Shown: positions 24,701-32,728 of the stretch, piece after piece
Position numbering within the stretch: position 1 is the stretch's first letter
Layout: the number at the start of each line of letters is the position of its first letter
Assembly: GCF_905404315.1 (NCBI RefSeq)
Contig: NC_066286.1
Span: 317,501 to 381,500, forward strand
DNA from: Leptidea sinapis
Taxonomy: Eukaryota; Arthropoda; Insecta; Lepidoptera; Pieridae
Reading direction: 5' to 3'
DNA: 64,000 nt
Position numbers and translations under genes: made by a program
Notes under the pieces: generated by a model
Told to the model about the DNA's origin: nothing
Seen by the model: the letters and a program-made list of their open reading frames with translations, nothing else
The model's database searches: none

Positions 24701-27563
24701 AAACTTTATACTTTTCAATGCATGCACTTTTCAAAGAAATTAAAGAAACTCTGTTCCTTCTGAGAATAGCCGGAGACCCGTAATTATTACACAGTTACTT
24801 ATTAATACAGAAATTCCAATTTATAATCTTGCAGCACTGACCCAAAAATTACGTTCCCAAAAGGATCACGCGTCGAAAAAAATACAAAAGAAGCATAAAC
24901 GATTAATTACTGACAACACACAAAAGCTTATTAAGCTCTTTAATTTAGATTTGTTCTTTTTAGTTTTGTCACCAGCGCCTAGACGAGGATTTATAATTGT
25001 TGCGTTAACAGTCGCATTGAAGGTAAATATCAGCTGACCGATGATATTATTATAATTGAATCCATCAATGTGATAAAATAATTCTATATTATTTATAATT
25101 TCATACAAAAAAAATACTATAAAGTATACATTTACTACGTGACATCAAAACATACCGCCTTAACGTAATGTTCAGATGAGACAGCTAACTTGAGTAGCAG
25201 TGCCGTATTTAAGCACGCTTCCATAACCATTGTACTTAAATATTGTTATTCTAGTATTAAAAGTATTATGTTAAGTATATGAAAAAATGTAAATATCTAT
25301 ATTTAAAATTCTTGTATTTAAAGTATTAAGTTAATTTTATAAAACTATGTAAATGTCTATATTTAAAGAGACTCATTCCTGCAGTCAAACTGTCAGAGCA
25401 GTTTTGCAGGGTTTTGTTAACATTTGAATGTTATCATTTAATAAATAAATAATAATAATAAAAAATTCGTGCTCTTCTTAACAAATTTAAGCATATAAAT
25501 AATATACGACAATTTCTTAACTTGACTTACAATAAGTAAGTAAGTAAGATATTTATTTGTTGACATATGTAATACATTATGGATGATTTAAATACATTTT
25601 AGCTCTCCAAGTCGTGCCCGTTATTGAGCATACAAATATTTGACATATAGATATTATAATCAAATCATAATAATTATCATAAAACAAAATTGATTACATC
25701 ATTAAATAAAGTTAAATTAAATAATTTGCATCATGAAGTTAAAAATAAGAGCAACCATAATATCAATATTAAGAAAATATTTTATAAATGTCATAGATAC
25801 ATTAAAAATTATGTGAAAAATACGTAGTTACTAAAACATATTTGTCAATATTACTTCAAAGTCATATTCTATTAAAAATTCACTGATCTTATAATATTAT
25901 GTATGCGCTAAGTATATTTTAAGTTTATGTTTAAATTCCTTTTTAGGGCAGTTTCTCACCTGCTTTGGTAATACATTGTAAATTTGTTGTGCCATGCAGA
26001 TTATACTTGAGGGTTTTTTGTTACAATTTGTTTTTGTTTACAATCAAAATAAATAGATAATTAATTATCTTATCGTATTATTTACAGCTCTTGATGGGAA
26101 TGGTAGTAGTGCAAGTTTACGCAAAAAGCATCTTCGCTCAAGCAGCCCCAAACCTGTCGTCTCATCTATGCTCGGTACTGTTTGCTCTTGTCCTATTAAG
26201 TGGATCCCTGTTTTGTGCGTTGTTCTCCGATAGATTCGGTCGGAAGGTAAGTTTTTAGTTCTTTTATTTTAGTAACCCGTATTTTAGTTTCTAGTATATA
26301 CTTCCTAAGATATTACAAAATTTATTTCCCCAAAATATTGTTTAAAGCTTATGAAGCTAAAAATGTATTTACGACCTGCAGACTGACAGTTTCTTTTTCT
26401 TCAGCCACTGCTCATCACATCATCAGCTATTGTAGCTCTGTGTTTATTGTGTATGGGCGTTATAATTCACACAAATCTGGTCCCAGCCATACTCACAGCT
26501 GTGCTGATGCTGATATTCTGTTTCGCATTCATGATGGGAGCAGGAAGTGTGCCATATGTTCTGTTAGCCGAACTTTTCATGTCTGATGTAAGTTATTGTT
26601 ATTTTTTTAATGTTGTACTTCAGTCTGTAGATCTATTGTGCAATTGATATTTGCCCTAACCCAAGTCCTCTAATATTGTCCTCTTTTGTGGAGGGTTTGG
26701 ACTCCTACAAACCCTAGTTAATAGGTGAAAGGAAAACTAGAAGGTGTTATGAGAGATAAGAGCAGAGTATTCATAACCTTAAATGGATTATCGTTAAGTT
26801 TTCGTGGGTGGGTTATGGCTAATCATTAGGAGTTTAAGGATCCTGCTTTCCAGTTAGAATTGGCACCAGAATGGCGGAATGTGCTCAGTATATATAAGAC
26901 TCTTGTCGTAGAAATTGCTTACTACCCACTATTTTCATCAGGCTTCACAATTCATATTAAATTTGTAGGTAGGTTCCAATATCACTATGCCACGAAGCCA
27001 ATTAGCTTTGACCACTTAAGAGATATCCTATGTGATATTTGTAAATAATTAAATTGAGCTGTTGATCACAACAACCATCAATCTGCGATCATGGCACTAA
27101 CAACGGTGTCAGAATAGTGGGAGTTTATGAAAAGACCATTTTATGCACAGAGGTAAGTGGGGTAACACTAAGGGTGCATATTTCAGAAGACATCTTTAGC
27201 GAGGTTTTTTATCTATTATGCACAGTTCTGTAGACAGTGACAACCGTATACTTCCGTAATACAAATTTTAGTGTAATAGATACTCATTTGCTTTTGTTCA
27301 GTAATATGCATGTTCTTATATTATTTTTCCAGGTTCAAAGTTTGGCGTCTATGATTCTCATGAATGTGATGTGGATTGTTGACTTTTTCATAGTTGGAAT
27401 ATTTCCCTACATGATCAAAATGTTCGGCATTCATGGATCCTTTTACATCTTCGCTTTGTTTGGGGTAATCAACGTACTGGTTGGTATATTCCTAGTGCCA
27501 GAAACTAAGGGTATCTCGAAAGAAGAAATTCAAAAACGACTAGTAGGAAGGCAGAAGAAATAA
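12697..27563 (+). CDS. Sugar transporter, MFS/SLC2 family (insect trehalose-transporter-like), 9 coding exons
   Basis: Coding exons: 12,697-12,733; 15,449-15,681; 17,144-17,297; 17,917-18,086; 21,423-21,543; 24,835-25,022; 26,088-26,246; 26,405-26,587; 27,333-27,563. All borders are GT-AG, all phases match, and they join to 491 codons plus TAA, the usual length of the family. Signatures in order: NSLGRK (TM2-3 loop), SEVADESVRG (after TM4), MESPVFLL (after TM6), SDRFGRK (TM8-9 loop), and C-terminal PETKG. The product should be a 12-helix plasma-membrane sugar facilitator. Unusually, the TM7 motif normally QQLSGIN reads KLLMGMV, and the PIPW motif of TM10 reads SVPY, so the substrate may differ. 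Introns are full of transposons. Start chosen because only this ATG frame joins exon 2 in frame. Confidence 0.9.
12734..13167 (+). other. Transporter intron 1, part before the Helitron
   Basis: AT-rich intron sequence. No repeat or exon recognised. Confidence 0.5.
13168..13484 (+). mobile_element. Short non-autonomous Helitron (copy 1)
   Basis: It starts TCTAATATATAAAATTCTCG after an A and ends GCTGGGTCAGCTAG before a T, so it sits between A and T with no duplication and carries the 5' TC and 3' CTAG Helitron ends. GCTG-GGT-CAGC just before the end forms a short hairpin. The body includes CTCCTCCGAAACGGCT and GAGAATCGGACAACATCTA. Located in transporter intron 1. Confidence 0.75.
13822..14037 (+). 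repeat. SINE-R copy a (internally deleted)
   Basis: Begins GTGGGAGGCTCCTTTGCACA and ends CATTAAAAAAAT. About 90 bp of the centre is missing compared with the full copy at 50,822. It carries the palindromic block GTAATGTGTAAACATTACTG. Inside transporter intron 1. Confidence 0.8.
14346..14730. mobile_element. MITE-E with long terminal inverted repeats
   Basis: The left end AAAAACCGACTTCAAAATAT, followed by ATAAAATAACATAATAAAGA, is mirrored by the right end at 14,665-14,730 over about 65 bp with roughly 80-85% identity by eye. The core of about 250 bp is non-coding. Half of another copy is at 60,884-60,958. It lies in transporter intron 1. Confidence 0.75.
14736..15448. other. Transporter intron 1, remainder
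   Basis: AT-rich. A stretch ending CTAAATAAATAAATAACG near 15,105-15,125 looks like the 3' tail of an old LINE, but no coding part is visible. Confidence 0.4.
15449..15681 (+). CDS. Transporter exon 2 (TM1-TM3)
   Basis: Encodes GLLFVWPSYTLNLY (TM1), the first outer loop with MTEIESSLLGSLPCLGGLFG (TM2), and the LGRK signature before TM3. The acceptor is TTTTCAG and the donor ATT|GTAAGT. Confidence 0.92.
15682..16013. other. Transporter intron 2, start
   Basis: AT-rich intron with no gene or repeat recognised before the LINE-A remains. Confidence 0.5.
16014..16835 (-). mobile_element. LINE-A, antisense, internally rearranged (copy 4)
   Basis: On the - strand, 16,835-16,291 encodes reverse-transcriptase fingers and palm with stops: GDSSYPANYRPIAITSQLSK, then a motif-A remnant and FDHVWYKAF. 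After about 155 bp of AT-rich, poly(T)-containing filler, the family 3' tail follows at 16,135-16,014. The thumb and most of the 3' codons are missing. Sits in transporter intron 2, opposite to gene direction. Confidence 0.85.
16836..17143. other. Transporter intron 2, end
   Basis: AT-rich. Nothing recognised apart from the splice acceptor TTTCAG at 17,143. Confidence 0.5.
17144..17297 (+). CDS. Transporter exon 3 (TM3-TM4)
   Basis: Encodes SSIVVLIARFLGGISCGATL and PIFISEVADESVRG. The Glu...Arg-Gly pair of the A-motif relay is intact. Ends in phase 1 at a GTAAGA donor. Confidence 0.92.
17440..17800 (-). mobile_element. LINE-A mini-copy: 5' UTR joined to 3' end (copy 5)
   Basis: Reverse complement of the family tail (GGTCACCTGGTGTTAAGTGA, then GCACAAGCAGCAAATTCCAC) runs from 17,450 to about 17,680. 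It joins, within about 20 bp, to the reverse complement of the family 5' leader (TTCACGCCGGTATTAAG, TTAACCCGGACGAGTCTGG). On the element strand this is a 5' leader fused to the last codons and 3' UTR with all of the endonuclease and polymerase removed. In transporter intron 3. Confidence 0.85.
17917..18086 (+). CDS. Transporter exon 4 (TM5-TM6)
   Basis: Encodes FFYCFGVLISFIIGWVLTFR, the TM6 stretch, and MESPVFLLKKRG, the usual [PM]ESP signature at the start of the central cytoplasmic loop. Confidence 0.92.
18087..18464. other. Transporter intron 4, start
   Basis: A short LINE-A remnant (GCGCTGCGTAGAAATGTCGC near 18,200-18,222). Otherwise nothing recognised. Confidence 0.45.
18917..18936 (+). 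repeat. Homopolymer run of 20 C
   Basis: Lies in the LINE-A leader just before the endonuclease frame. The related leader at 56,085-56,282 has only CCCCTCCCCCTCC here, so the run has expanded or is an assembly artefact. Confidence 0.8.
19000..21042 (+). pseudogene. LINE-A ORF2: endonuclease and partial reverse transcriptase
   Basis: DFCNIRGIHYNLNAVHHHLE (19,003-) and FLTETQISRPSD are APE-endonuclease opening motifs; the frame breaks near 19,180. It resumes at 19,328 with VLGDLNGHDAEW and GTSDHCLVRSVV (catalytic Asp/Asn and SDH), then linker, then reverse transcriptase SSGPDGIPPIVLRTC, WKSALVHPIQKKGDSSDP, NYRPIPITSLLSKIMESII. After the deletion the C-terminus continues in another frame from about 20,600 (RRAARIVGDPVLCERLDHL to RSCDSSGVARDCGRR, stop near 21,042). 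The YADD box is absent, so no activity. The CR1/Jockey group is my best assignment. Confidence 0.9.
21423..21543 (+). CDS. Transporter exon 5 (cytoplasmic loop)
   Basis: Encodes AARESIAYYKGLSF and a charged helix, as in the intracellular helices of this family. It lies 77 bases after the end of a Helitron. The donor is GGTG|GTAAGT. Confidence 0.88.
21619..22270 (+). mobile_element. LINE-A 3' fragment (copy 7)
   Basis: It starts GTCTCGAAATCTCGAGCGAT, the same breakpoint as copy 3 at 10,647. It encodes LGVINRARQYFKPAHILAL in broken frames and then RRAAGIVGDPVLCERLDHL, to HKGLLSSRR. It ends at CATAAAAAAAATC. In transporter intron 5. Confidence 0.9.
22280..22700 (-). mobile_element. Non-LTR element C-terminus (RTE-like), antisense
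   Basis: On the - strand a frame (22,668-22,450) reads RLLRSMCGWRPIDRIQN and RTEKRMLKWLGQVVRM, the typical end of RTE-like polymerases. The final codons KDRSKWLSIVSAYPDGTKA then stop fall near 22,360-22,310. The link between them is frame-broken. In transporter intron 5. Confidence 0.8.
22701..23334. other. Transporter intron 5, middle
   Basis: AT-rich, with no repeat or exon recognised. Confidence 0.5.
23335..23480 (-). mobile_element. RTE-like polymerase tail fragment, antisense
   Basis: The - strand reads TDDLVKITGIRWMRAAQDQS and then SSWK, a common end of insect RTE-like elements. It includes a run of 10 C at 23,379-23,388. Confidence 0.65.
23690..24330 (-). mobile_element. Reverse-transcriptase fragment of another LINE, antisense
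   Basis: The - strand shows the finger segment SKVMEPMI near 24,190-24,170 and then LGHPQGSVLSPTVF near 23,975-23,930 (motif B, usually GVPQGS). The frame is shifted and stopped in several places. In transporter intron 5. Confidence 0.75.
24331..24834. other. Transporter intron 5, end
   Basis: A 76-codon open frame at 24,450-24,680 has no recognisable domain. Ends with the acceptor CTTGCAG of exon 6. Confidence 0.45.
24835..25022 (+). CDS. Transporter exon 6 (rest of loop, start of TM7)
   Basis: It begins after CTTGCAG, in a very Lys/Gln-rich loop, and ends with PAPRRGFIIVALTVALK, the RRG-hydrophobic entry to TM7. The 2-nt/0 phases fit exons 5 and 7 exactly. It is easy to miss because it lacks an ATG and sits among LINE debris. 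Confidence 0.87.
25180..25465 (+). mobile_element. LINE 3' UTR fragment
   Basis: Contains a roughly 50-bp imperfect direct repeat (AAGTATTATGTTAAGTATAT... versus AAGTATTAAGTTAATTTTAT...) and ends with AATAAATAAATAATAATAAT. The tail and lack of coding suggest the 3' end of a non-LTR element. In transporter intron 6. Confidence 0.5.
25530..26035 (-). mobile_element. LINE reverse-transcriptase C-terminus, antisense
   Basis: The - strand reads MAQQIYNVLPKQVRNCPKKE and then FKHKLKIYLAH, matching the end of Jockey-group polymerases. AT-rich 3' UTR follows to about 25,530, next to (TAAG)n. In transporter intron 6. Confidence 0.7.
26088..26246 (+). CDS. Transporter exon 7 (TM7-TM8)
   Basis: Encodes LLMGMVVVQVYAKSIF, which aligns with the QLSG...YxxSIF helix but lacks the QQ and Asn residues. 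TM8 and the second SDRFGRK signature follow. Confidence 0.92.
26405..26587 (+). CDS. Transporter exon 8 (TM9-TM10)
   Basis: Encodes PLLITSSAIVALCLLCMGV and FMMGAGSVPYVLLAELF, equivalent to the GFGPIPWxxxxEIF helix. Ends at GAT|GTAAGT. Confidence 0.93.
26588..27332. other. Transporter intron 8
   Basis: No repeat or domain recognised. A 62-codon frame at 26,860-27,048 is not recognisable. Confidence 0.5.
27333..27563 (+). CDS. Transporter exon 9 (TM11-TM12, stop)
   Basis: Encodes VQSLASMILMNVMWIVDFF, then TM12 and FLVPETKGISKEEIQ, the PETKG ending typical of SLC2 transporters, then TAA. Confidence 0.94.
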   Translation, partial: VQSLASMILMNVMWIVDFFIVGIFPYMIKMFGIHGSFYIFALFGVINVLVGIFLVPETKGISKEEIQKRLVGRQKK

Positions 27564-27689
27564 GAATAACTTTGTTTCGTAATCATGAGATTTAGGATTT
27601 TAAGTTAATTAGCTTTGTTTATGATGGCCTGGATGGATGATGTGCTGGATAGAAACTACGAATTAATTTTATTATTTTATAATGTTATA

Positions 27690-27695
27690 AATAAA
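27690..27695 (+). terminator. Poly(A) signal AATAAA of the transporter gene
   Basis: Canonical AATAAA 127 bases after the stop codon, with AT-rich downstream sequence. Confidence 0.7.
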
Positions 27696-27827
27696 AGACA
27701 AATACAGATAAATTTATTATTTAATTCCTTACAAACTGCTGCCCGAGTTGTCGTTCGCGTGGACACTATAAAGCAGTAAGAATATATATGCCTGTATGCT
27801 TCGATCAACAATAGCAACTAGATATCA

Positions 27828-28804
27828 GGTGGGCGCGAAAAATACGTCTTGTTAAATAACAGCGCACTTGAGGCATGAGCTCTTATTTTGTTTAGTTTGC
27901 TTGAAACACAGCAAATGCAAACACGTCTCACAATGCCGCAGTGTGTATTCAAAAGTTGCAAAAACAATTCCCGAAATAGCAATTTAACAGCCAGAGTATC
28001 TTACTTTCGTTAATTACTTGAATAATAAGTTATATTTTAAGCATTAAACTGCCAACACCAACTTATATCAAATTTTAATATATAATATAATATACCGATT
28101 TAAAACCACTACTGGAAAAGTTTGGCCAAAGCTCGCCAACACATGCACAACTTTTGCTTCACAGAACAGTAAGTAGTAAGTAGTAGTAAGAGTTTTTTAA
28201 ATTGGATACCAGAACTTCAAAATTTGTTGGTTAAAATTGGTTAGTGCTACTTTTGTGTCTCTTTATTGGACTCTCATTATATACTTAAATTTCCTTTTTT
28301 ATTTTAGCTTCCCTAGCAATCCATTCACGTGTGCAGAATGGATCTCGATTGTCACCAGAGAACGACGAGATGACTTTTATAGGCCAGCTAAGAATTCGGT
28401 TATATGTTCGGATCACTTTGATAAATCGGATATACTAACCGACGTCGGTTGATTAAAACAGCAATTCCTATATTACAAGTACATTCTTTAATAATTCACA
28501 ATCAAACTGTAATTTAATATCTGTTTTTTCTTATCTGCTTATATGTATTGATGACACGATAAATCGTTGTGTTGTTGGAATATATGTATAACTATTATTA
28601 AAGAGTCTTCTCAAAAACACAGATTCAACACCTGTCCAAGGACCCACAATTGGCAGCACCCAATACTTAACTCTTAGTATCCGACACTGAAGTGCAAGTG
28701 AGTCATTTTTAGCAGTCAATTAATATTTCTAACAATTTCACTACGTGATAATATTTATTTAATATTTGTAGTTCATTTCGGTAAGATTTATTCGCGCCTT
28801 TGCA
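27828..28804 (+). pseudogene. THAP-domain remnant in two exons, probably from a P-type transposase
   Basis: Exon-like 27,933-28,008 reads MPQCVFKSCKNNSRN to VSYFR. After a roughly 300-base gap with acceptor TTTTATTTTAG, 28,310-28,452 reads FPSNPFTCAEWISIV to NSVICSDHF and then stops. Together they supply the Cys-x4-Cys, the FP, the Trp and the CxxHF elements of a C2CH THAP finger. The donor side looks mutated (CG|TTAATT). Nothing of a transposase core follows. Weak inverted ends (GGCGCGAA near 27,832 and TTCGCGCC near 28,791) and AGATAT on both sides suggest a transposon fragment; that part is inference. Confidence 0.6.
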
Positions 28805-29295
28805 GATATTGAATTGAGGACATAATTTTTTTTTCACCCTCACCTTGTTGCTATTGTCAATCGAAGCCAGTATGTAATGCAGACAACATGTTGTCCCGAT
28901 CTCTTGTTAAAATAGCGAAATTTTAATTAAATCTCTTGTTGTTAAAAGTTGTAAAAAGTTGTTCGCCAGCCACCGAACCGCTTATAGCATCGCGCACTCG
29001 GTTGATCAACTTTCCTTTAAAATATTTGGTTGCTAACTATTAAACTGGTCCAAATGTTTAAATGTTAAAAATTATATGGTGTAGTAATTAAAGCATATAA
29101 ACTTTGAGTACCGGGTGCGATAAAATTTAAATTCTGGATGAGTTTGGATATTGTGTATAAGGAGCGATATTTAAGCGGCAAATATGCTAAATTCTATTCT
29201 ATCAAAAGCTGTACCGTGCCTTCACGTATTCACTAGATGCAACTATACTCAGTTTTTTTCCGGAACGGTAAACTTAGGCCGTTCAAACTTTATGA
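28805..29295. other. Intergenic, no gene recognised
   Basis: AT-rich, with no assignable repeat. Confidence 0.5.
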
Positions 29296-29612
29296 TTTTT
29301 TTTATGAAAATTAGGGACGAGACGAGCAGGACGCTCAGCTGATGGTAATTAGTACGCCCAATCCAGTACAATGCATTGCCGTTTAGGATTCGTGATCAAC
29401 CCAAAAATTCTGAGCGGCACTACAATTGTGCTCGTCATCTTGAGACATAAGATGTTAAGTCTCATTTGCCCAGTAATTTCACTAGCTACGGCGCCCTTCA
29501 GACCGAAACACAGTAATGTTTACACATTACTGCTTCACGGCAGAAATAAGCGCCTTTGTGGTACCCATAAGCTAGGAATCTTCCTGTGCACAGGAGCCTC
29601 CCACTGGTACTA
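29296..29612 (-). repeat. SINE-R copy b (full length)
   Basis: From TTTTTTTTATGAAAATTAGG to GAGCCTCCCACTGG. Poly(T) on the + strand marks the 3' end on the - strand. Contains the inverted pair CCGTTTAGGATTCG / AATTCTGAGCGGCA and the ATTACTG palindromes. Confidence 0.85.
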
Positions 29613-30998
29613 CTAGAGCAATTAGACCAGTAACAGTTAGTACCTATGACAAGATATTGTCGCAGATGATGAAAAATTGCTGGATAAGGCATTAAAAATC
29701 CCAGTAAAATTTATTTATCATACAAACTGAGTTTGTGATTGTTCAAAGACCAATGACTTTTAGTTCTATATGTTTTCAAATACTTCTTTTTACTGCCTAT
29801 GGTAAATAAATATAATTCTATTCATATTTCTTCTACACATAACTGACAATTGATCAAGACCTGACTTTTCTTTGATCTCGTATGACAATTTTGAACATAA
29901 TCTAATCTTGTGTGAACTTTTAATTTTGAAGGTAATAGTAAATTGGGCAATATTTGTAAATTGCAACTTATAATTAATCCCACACCCCGTTTGTACTAAG
30001 GAGTAATCGGGTCTCCTTGGAATATTCGTGTTTGTGAGTGGACATAAGTAAACCTATCACAGATTCATCAAGATGTGATGTCCATTTTTGTAATTAGTTG
30101 ATTAAAGGTTTTACTAAGAACCAGAATGCTCGTCGTGTGAGTGAAATGTATTTTATTTAACCTGAGTCTAAACAATAGTCATGACCATGTTCTGTTCTAG
30201 GGTGCGTTCTATTTCTGTATGATATACGGAGAAATGCTTCCACTTTTAGTTACCTTGTGTGTCCCAAGGTGAACCCTCCAACAAATACATAGTGTACTTG
30301 GATTTTCAACGTCAAATTAAGCATATACAGAGATTATCATTACATGGAGGGGGATTATGAATACAACATAATATTATGGTCACCGGAATATTTCCAAGGC
30401 TGGTATTTCAGAAAGTTGAGTGACTATAGCAACCTAAAATTAGTAATGAAAATATTAGAATGAACCAATGATGAAGAAGGAAAGTTACACATCGAAACTC
30501 CATAAAAACCATGTATCCTAAATAAGCCAATACTGCGCATGCTGAAATATGAAACATAGTCTAAGCATAATCCCATTGAATAATGATTCCCATGCACCCT
30601 GAATTCTGCTGTGACAGGCGAAATTACACGTGTACATTACATTTCAGATGCAGCAGAGTTTGTCATTTTTCAAGTCGAGGAGTTTATTAATACAATGTAA
30701 TCTACTTGGATTGATACAATAAAACAAAAATATTATTTAAATCAGCTATGTATTTACAATGTTATCATAAATTAATATTTATAGTTACACGTTTTAAATT
30801 ACATCACTTATGTAAGATAGATTTATAAATTAACGGTTAGGTACAGATGTAAAAATGACTATAATAGTGAAACAGAGTATTGGTTATTAGCAGTTTGAGT
30901 TACGATGTAATATAAATTACGTATAGCCGTAATTTGAAATAGTTCGTACTTCTAGCATTTTTCATCTTAATACGTTTGATTTAAGCTAGATCTATTAT
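29613..30998. other. Region between the two host genes' 3' ends
   Basis: No coding sequence recognised. On the - strand, the AATAAA complement at 30,683-30,688, about 310 bases past the ZP stop codon, is a possible poly(A) signal for that gene. Confidence 0.45.
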
Positions 30999-32728
30999 CT
31001 ATAAGAATTTAATTGAATCACGTGTTCTTTGCCAACATACCATTACTGATAAACTGCTAAGTAAGGAAATAATCATTATTAAAATACCTCCCCACATTGC
31101 TGAAGTAGGTGAGACGCAGTAATCGGGAATGTTTGGCAAATCTTCGGCAAATACGACCCTTAATCCTTTACCAACAGTAGTCATAGGTTCCAACGTTCTG
31201 TTTCCAAGATGGATTATATCTCTCCTTTTTCTCTTTGGATCGTAACTTCCAGGATTGGGACACACTTCACAATCAGTCTTACACAATTCAACTTCACATT
31301 GAATGATCAAGTCCATTTCATCTGGGAATTTAAAGGCATTGAAATACGCATATGCAATGATAGATGCTCCTGTATTTCCAGTATCCCTTGTTTTCTGGAA
31401 TGCTCCAAATATTTTAGGTTTCAAAACACATCCGTTAGAGTCAGTTAATGGTACAACATTAATATTATCAGCATCACGGGCTATGCATTCACGCACTAAA
31501 ATATCGAAGCCAGGGTCTCCTGTGACGGACACAACAAGAGTCATGGTTTCACCAATTTTGATGAGACCGTTAGCTTCAGGAGCAAATGGACCTCTTCCTG
31601 TTTGTATATCTAGTCTAGCCATTGCAGTGTCCCCACTGAAGTTGCTTGTTATCTGATTAAGCATTCCGACACTTAATGATGAAACTAACTGTTTTGTCAA
31701 ATTTCCTTCCCAAAGACATCTCACTCTGCGAATGTGATCCCATAATTCTTGAATCCCAGGTTCATTCTGCAGTACTAGAACATTTTCTAGATACGCTTGT
31801 CCCTCGTTTTCGAAGTCACTGAAAAACCTTGTACCACAAGTGTTAAGGCTTACAGTGAAAGAATATTTGATTTGATTAGAATTTTCTCTAACATAAACAC
31901 ATTCGGGTTCCTTATAATGATCTTGTGAGTAAATGATTCCATTATAAGGTTTGTTGAATTCGATGTTAATCGTCATCATTTCTTTACCACAGTCAACAGT
32001 GAGAGAGTGAATATGAGGAGGGTGGCGGTCTTCATCATCATCCGGTATAGGCTGCTGTGGTTGTGGTTGGCTATTGCCTCCATTATCTTGGGGAGACTCT
32101 GTTTCTTGTGTTTGCTGTGGTGTTTCATAAGATGGAACAGACGTTTCTTCTGGGATTTCTGGCTGAGTTGGTTGGTAAGTTGGAGAAGACTGACCAGTTT
32201 GGTAGTTTGGCTGATTTGTGTTATATGATGGAGACGTTTGACCAGTTTGGTAGTTTGGTTGGCTTGGGCTATAATTTGGTGAAGTTTGGCCTGTTTGGTA
32301 ATCTGGCTGGGATGGCTGACTGCTTGGGCTTGACTGATTCGGATAATAAGAAGGTGCAGGACTTGGTTGTGATGGGCGACTAGGTTCGTATGATTGTGAT
32401 GGTTGATACGTCGTTTCATATGAAGGTTGTGATGGCTGGTTTGGTTGGAATGGTGAGGAAGGCTGATAGGATGATGAACCTTGGAAAGGTGGATTAGTTG
32501 GCTGACTGGGTTGATAACTTGGTGGGTAAGGAGGTTGTGCTGGTTGTTCAGGTGATGGCTGAAATGGTGTGCTTGGTTGATAAGGTGGAATACTTGGAGA
32601 GGGTCCTTCACTGTACGCTGGCGTCGGTCGGGATCCTGACTCCGGATATCCCGTTACAGGTGGTAGATAAGACGATGCGGGCTCAAAAGGTCTCGGTCGC
32701 TCTGGCTTCCCCCCGAAATACTGGCGAG
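30999..32728 (-). CDS. ZP protein, last exon (stalk, ZP domain, furin site, membrane segment)
   Basis: Acceptor ATATTTCAG precedes 32,728. The stalk contains three tandem 16-residue units starting YQTGQ (about 32,310-32,160). The ZP domain covers about 32,015-31,250, RKRR lies near 31,220 and the membrane helix near 31,100-31,030; stop TAG is at 31,001-30,999. Open frames on the other strand across the stalk are shadows of its skewed composition. Confidence 0.93.
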
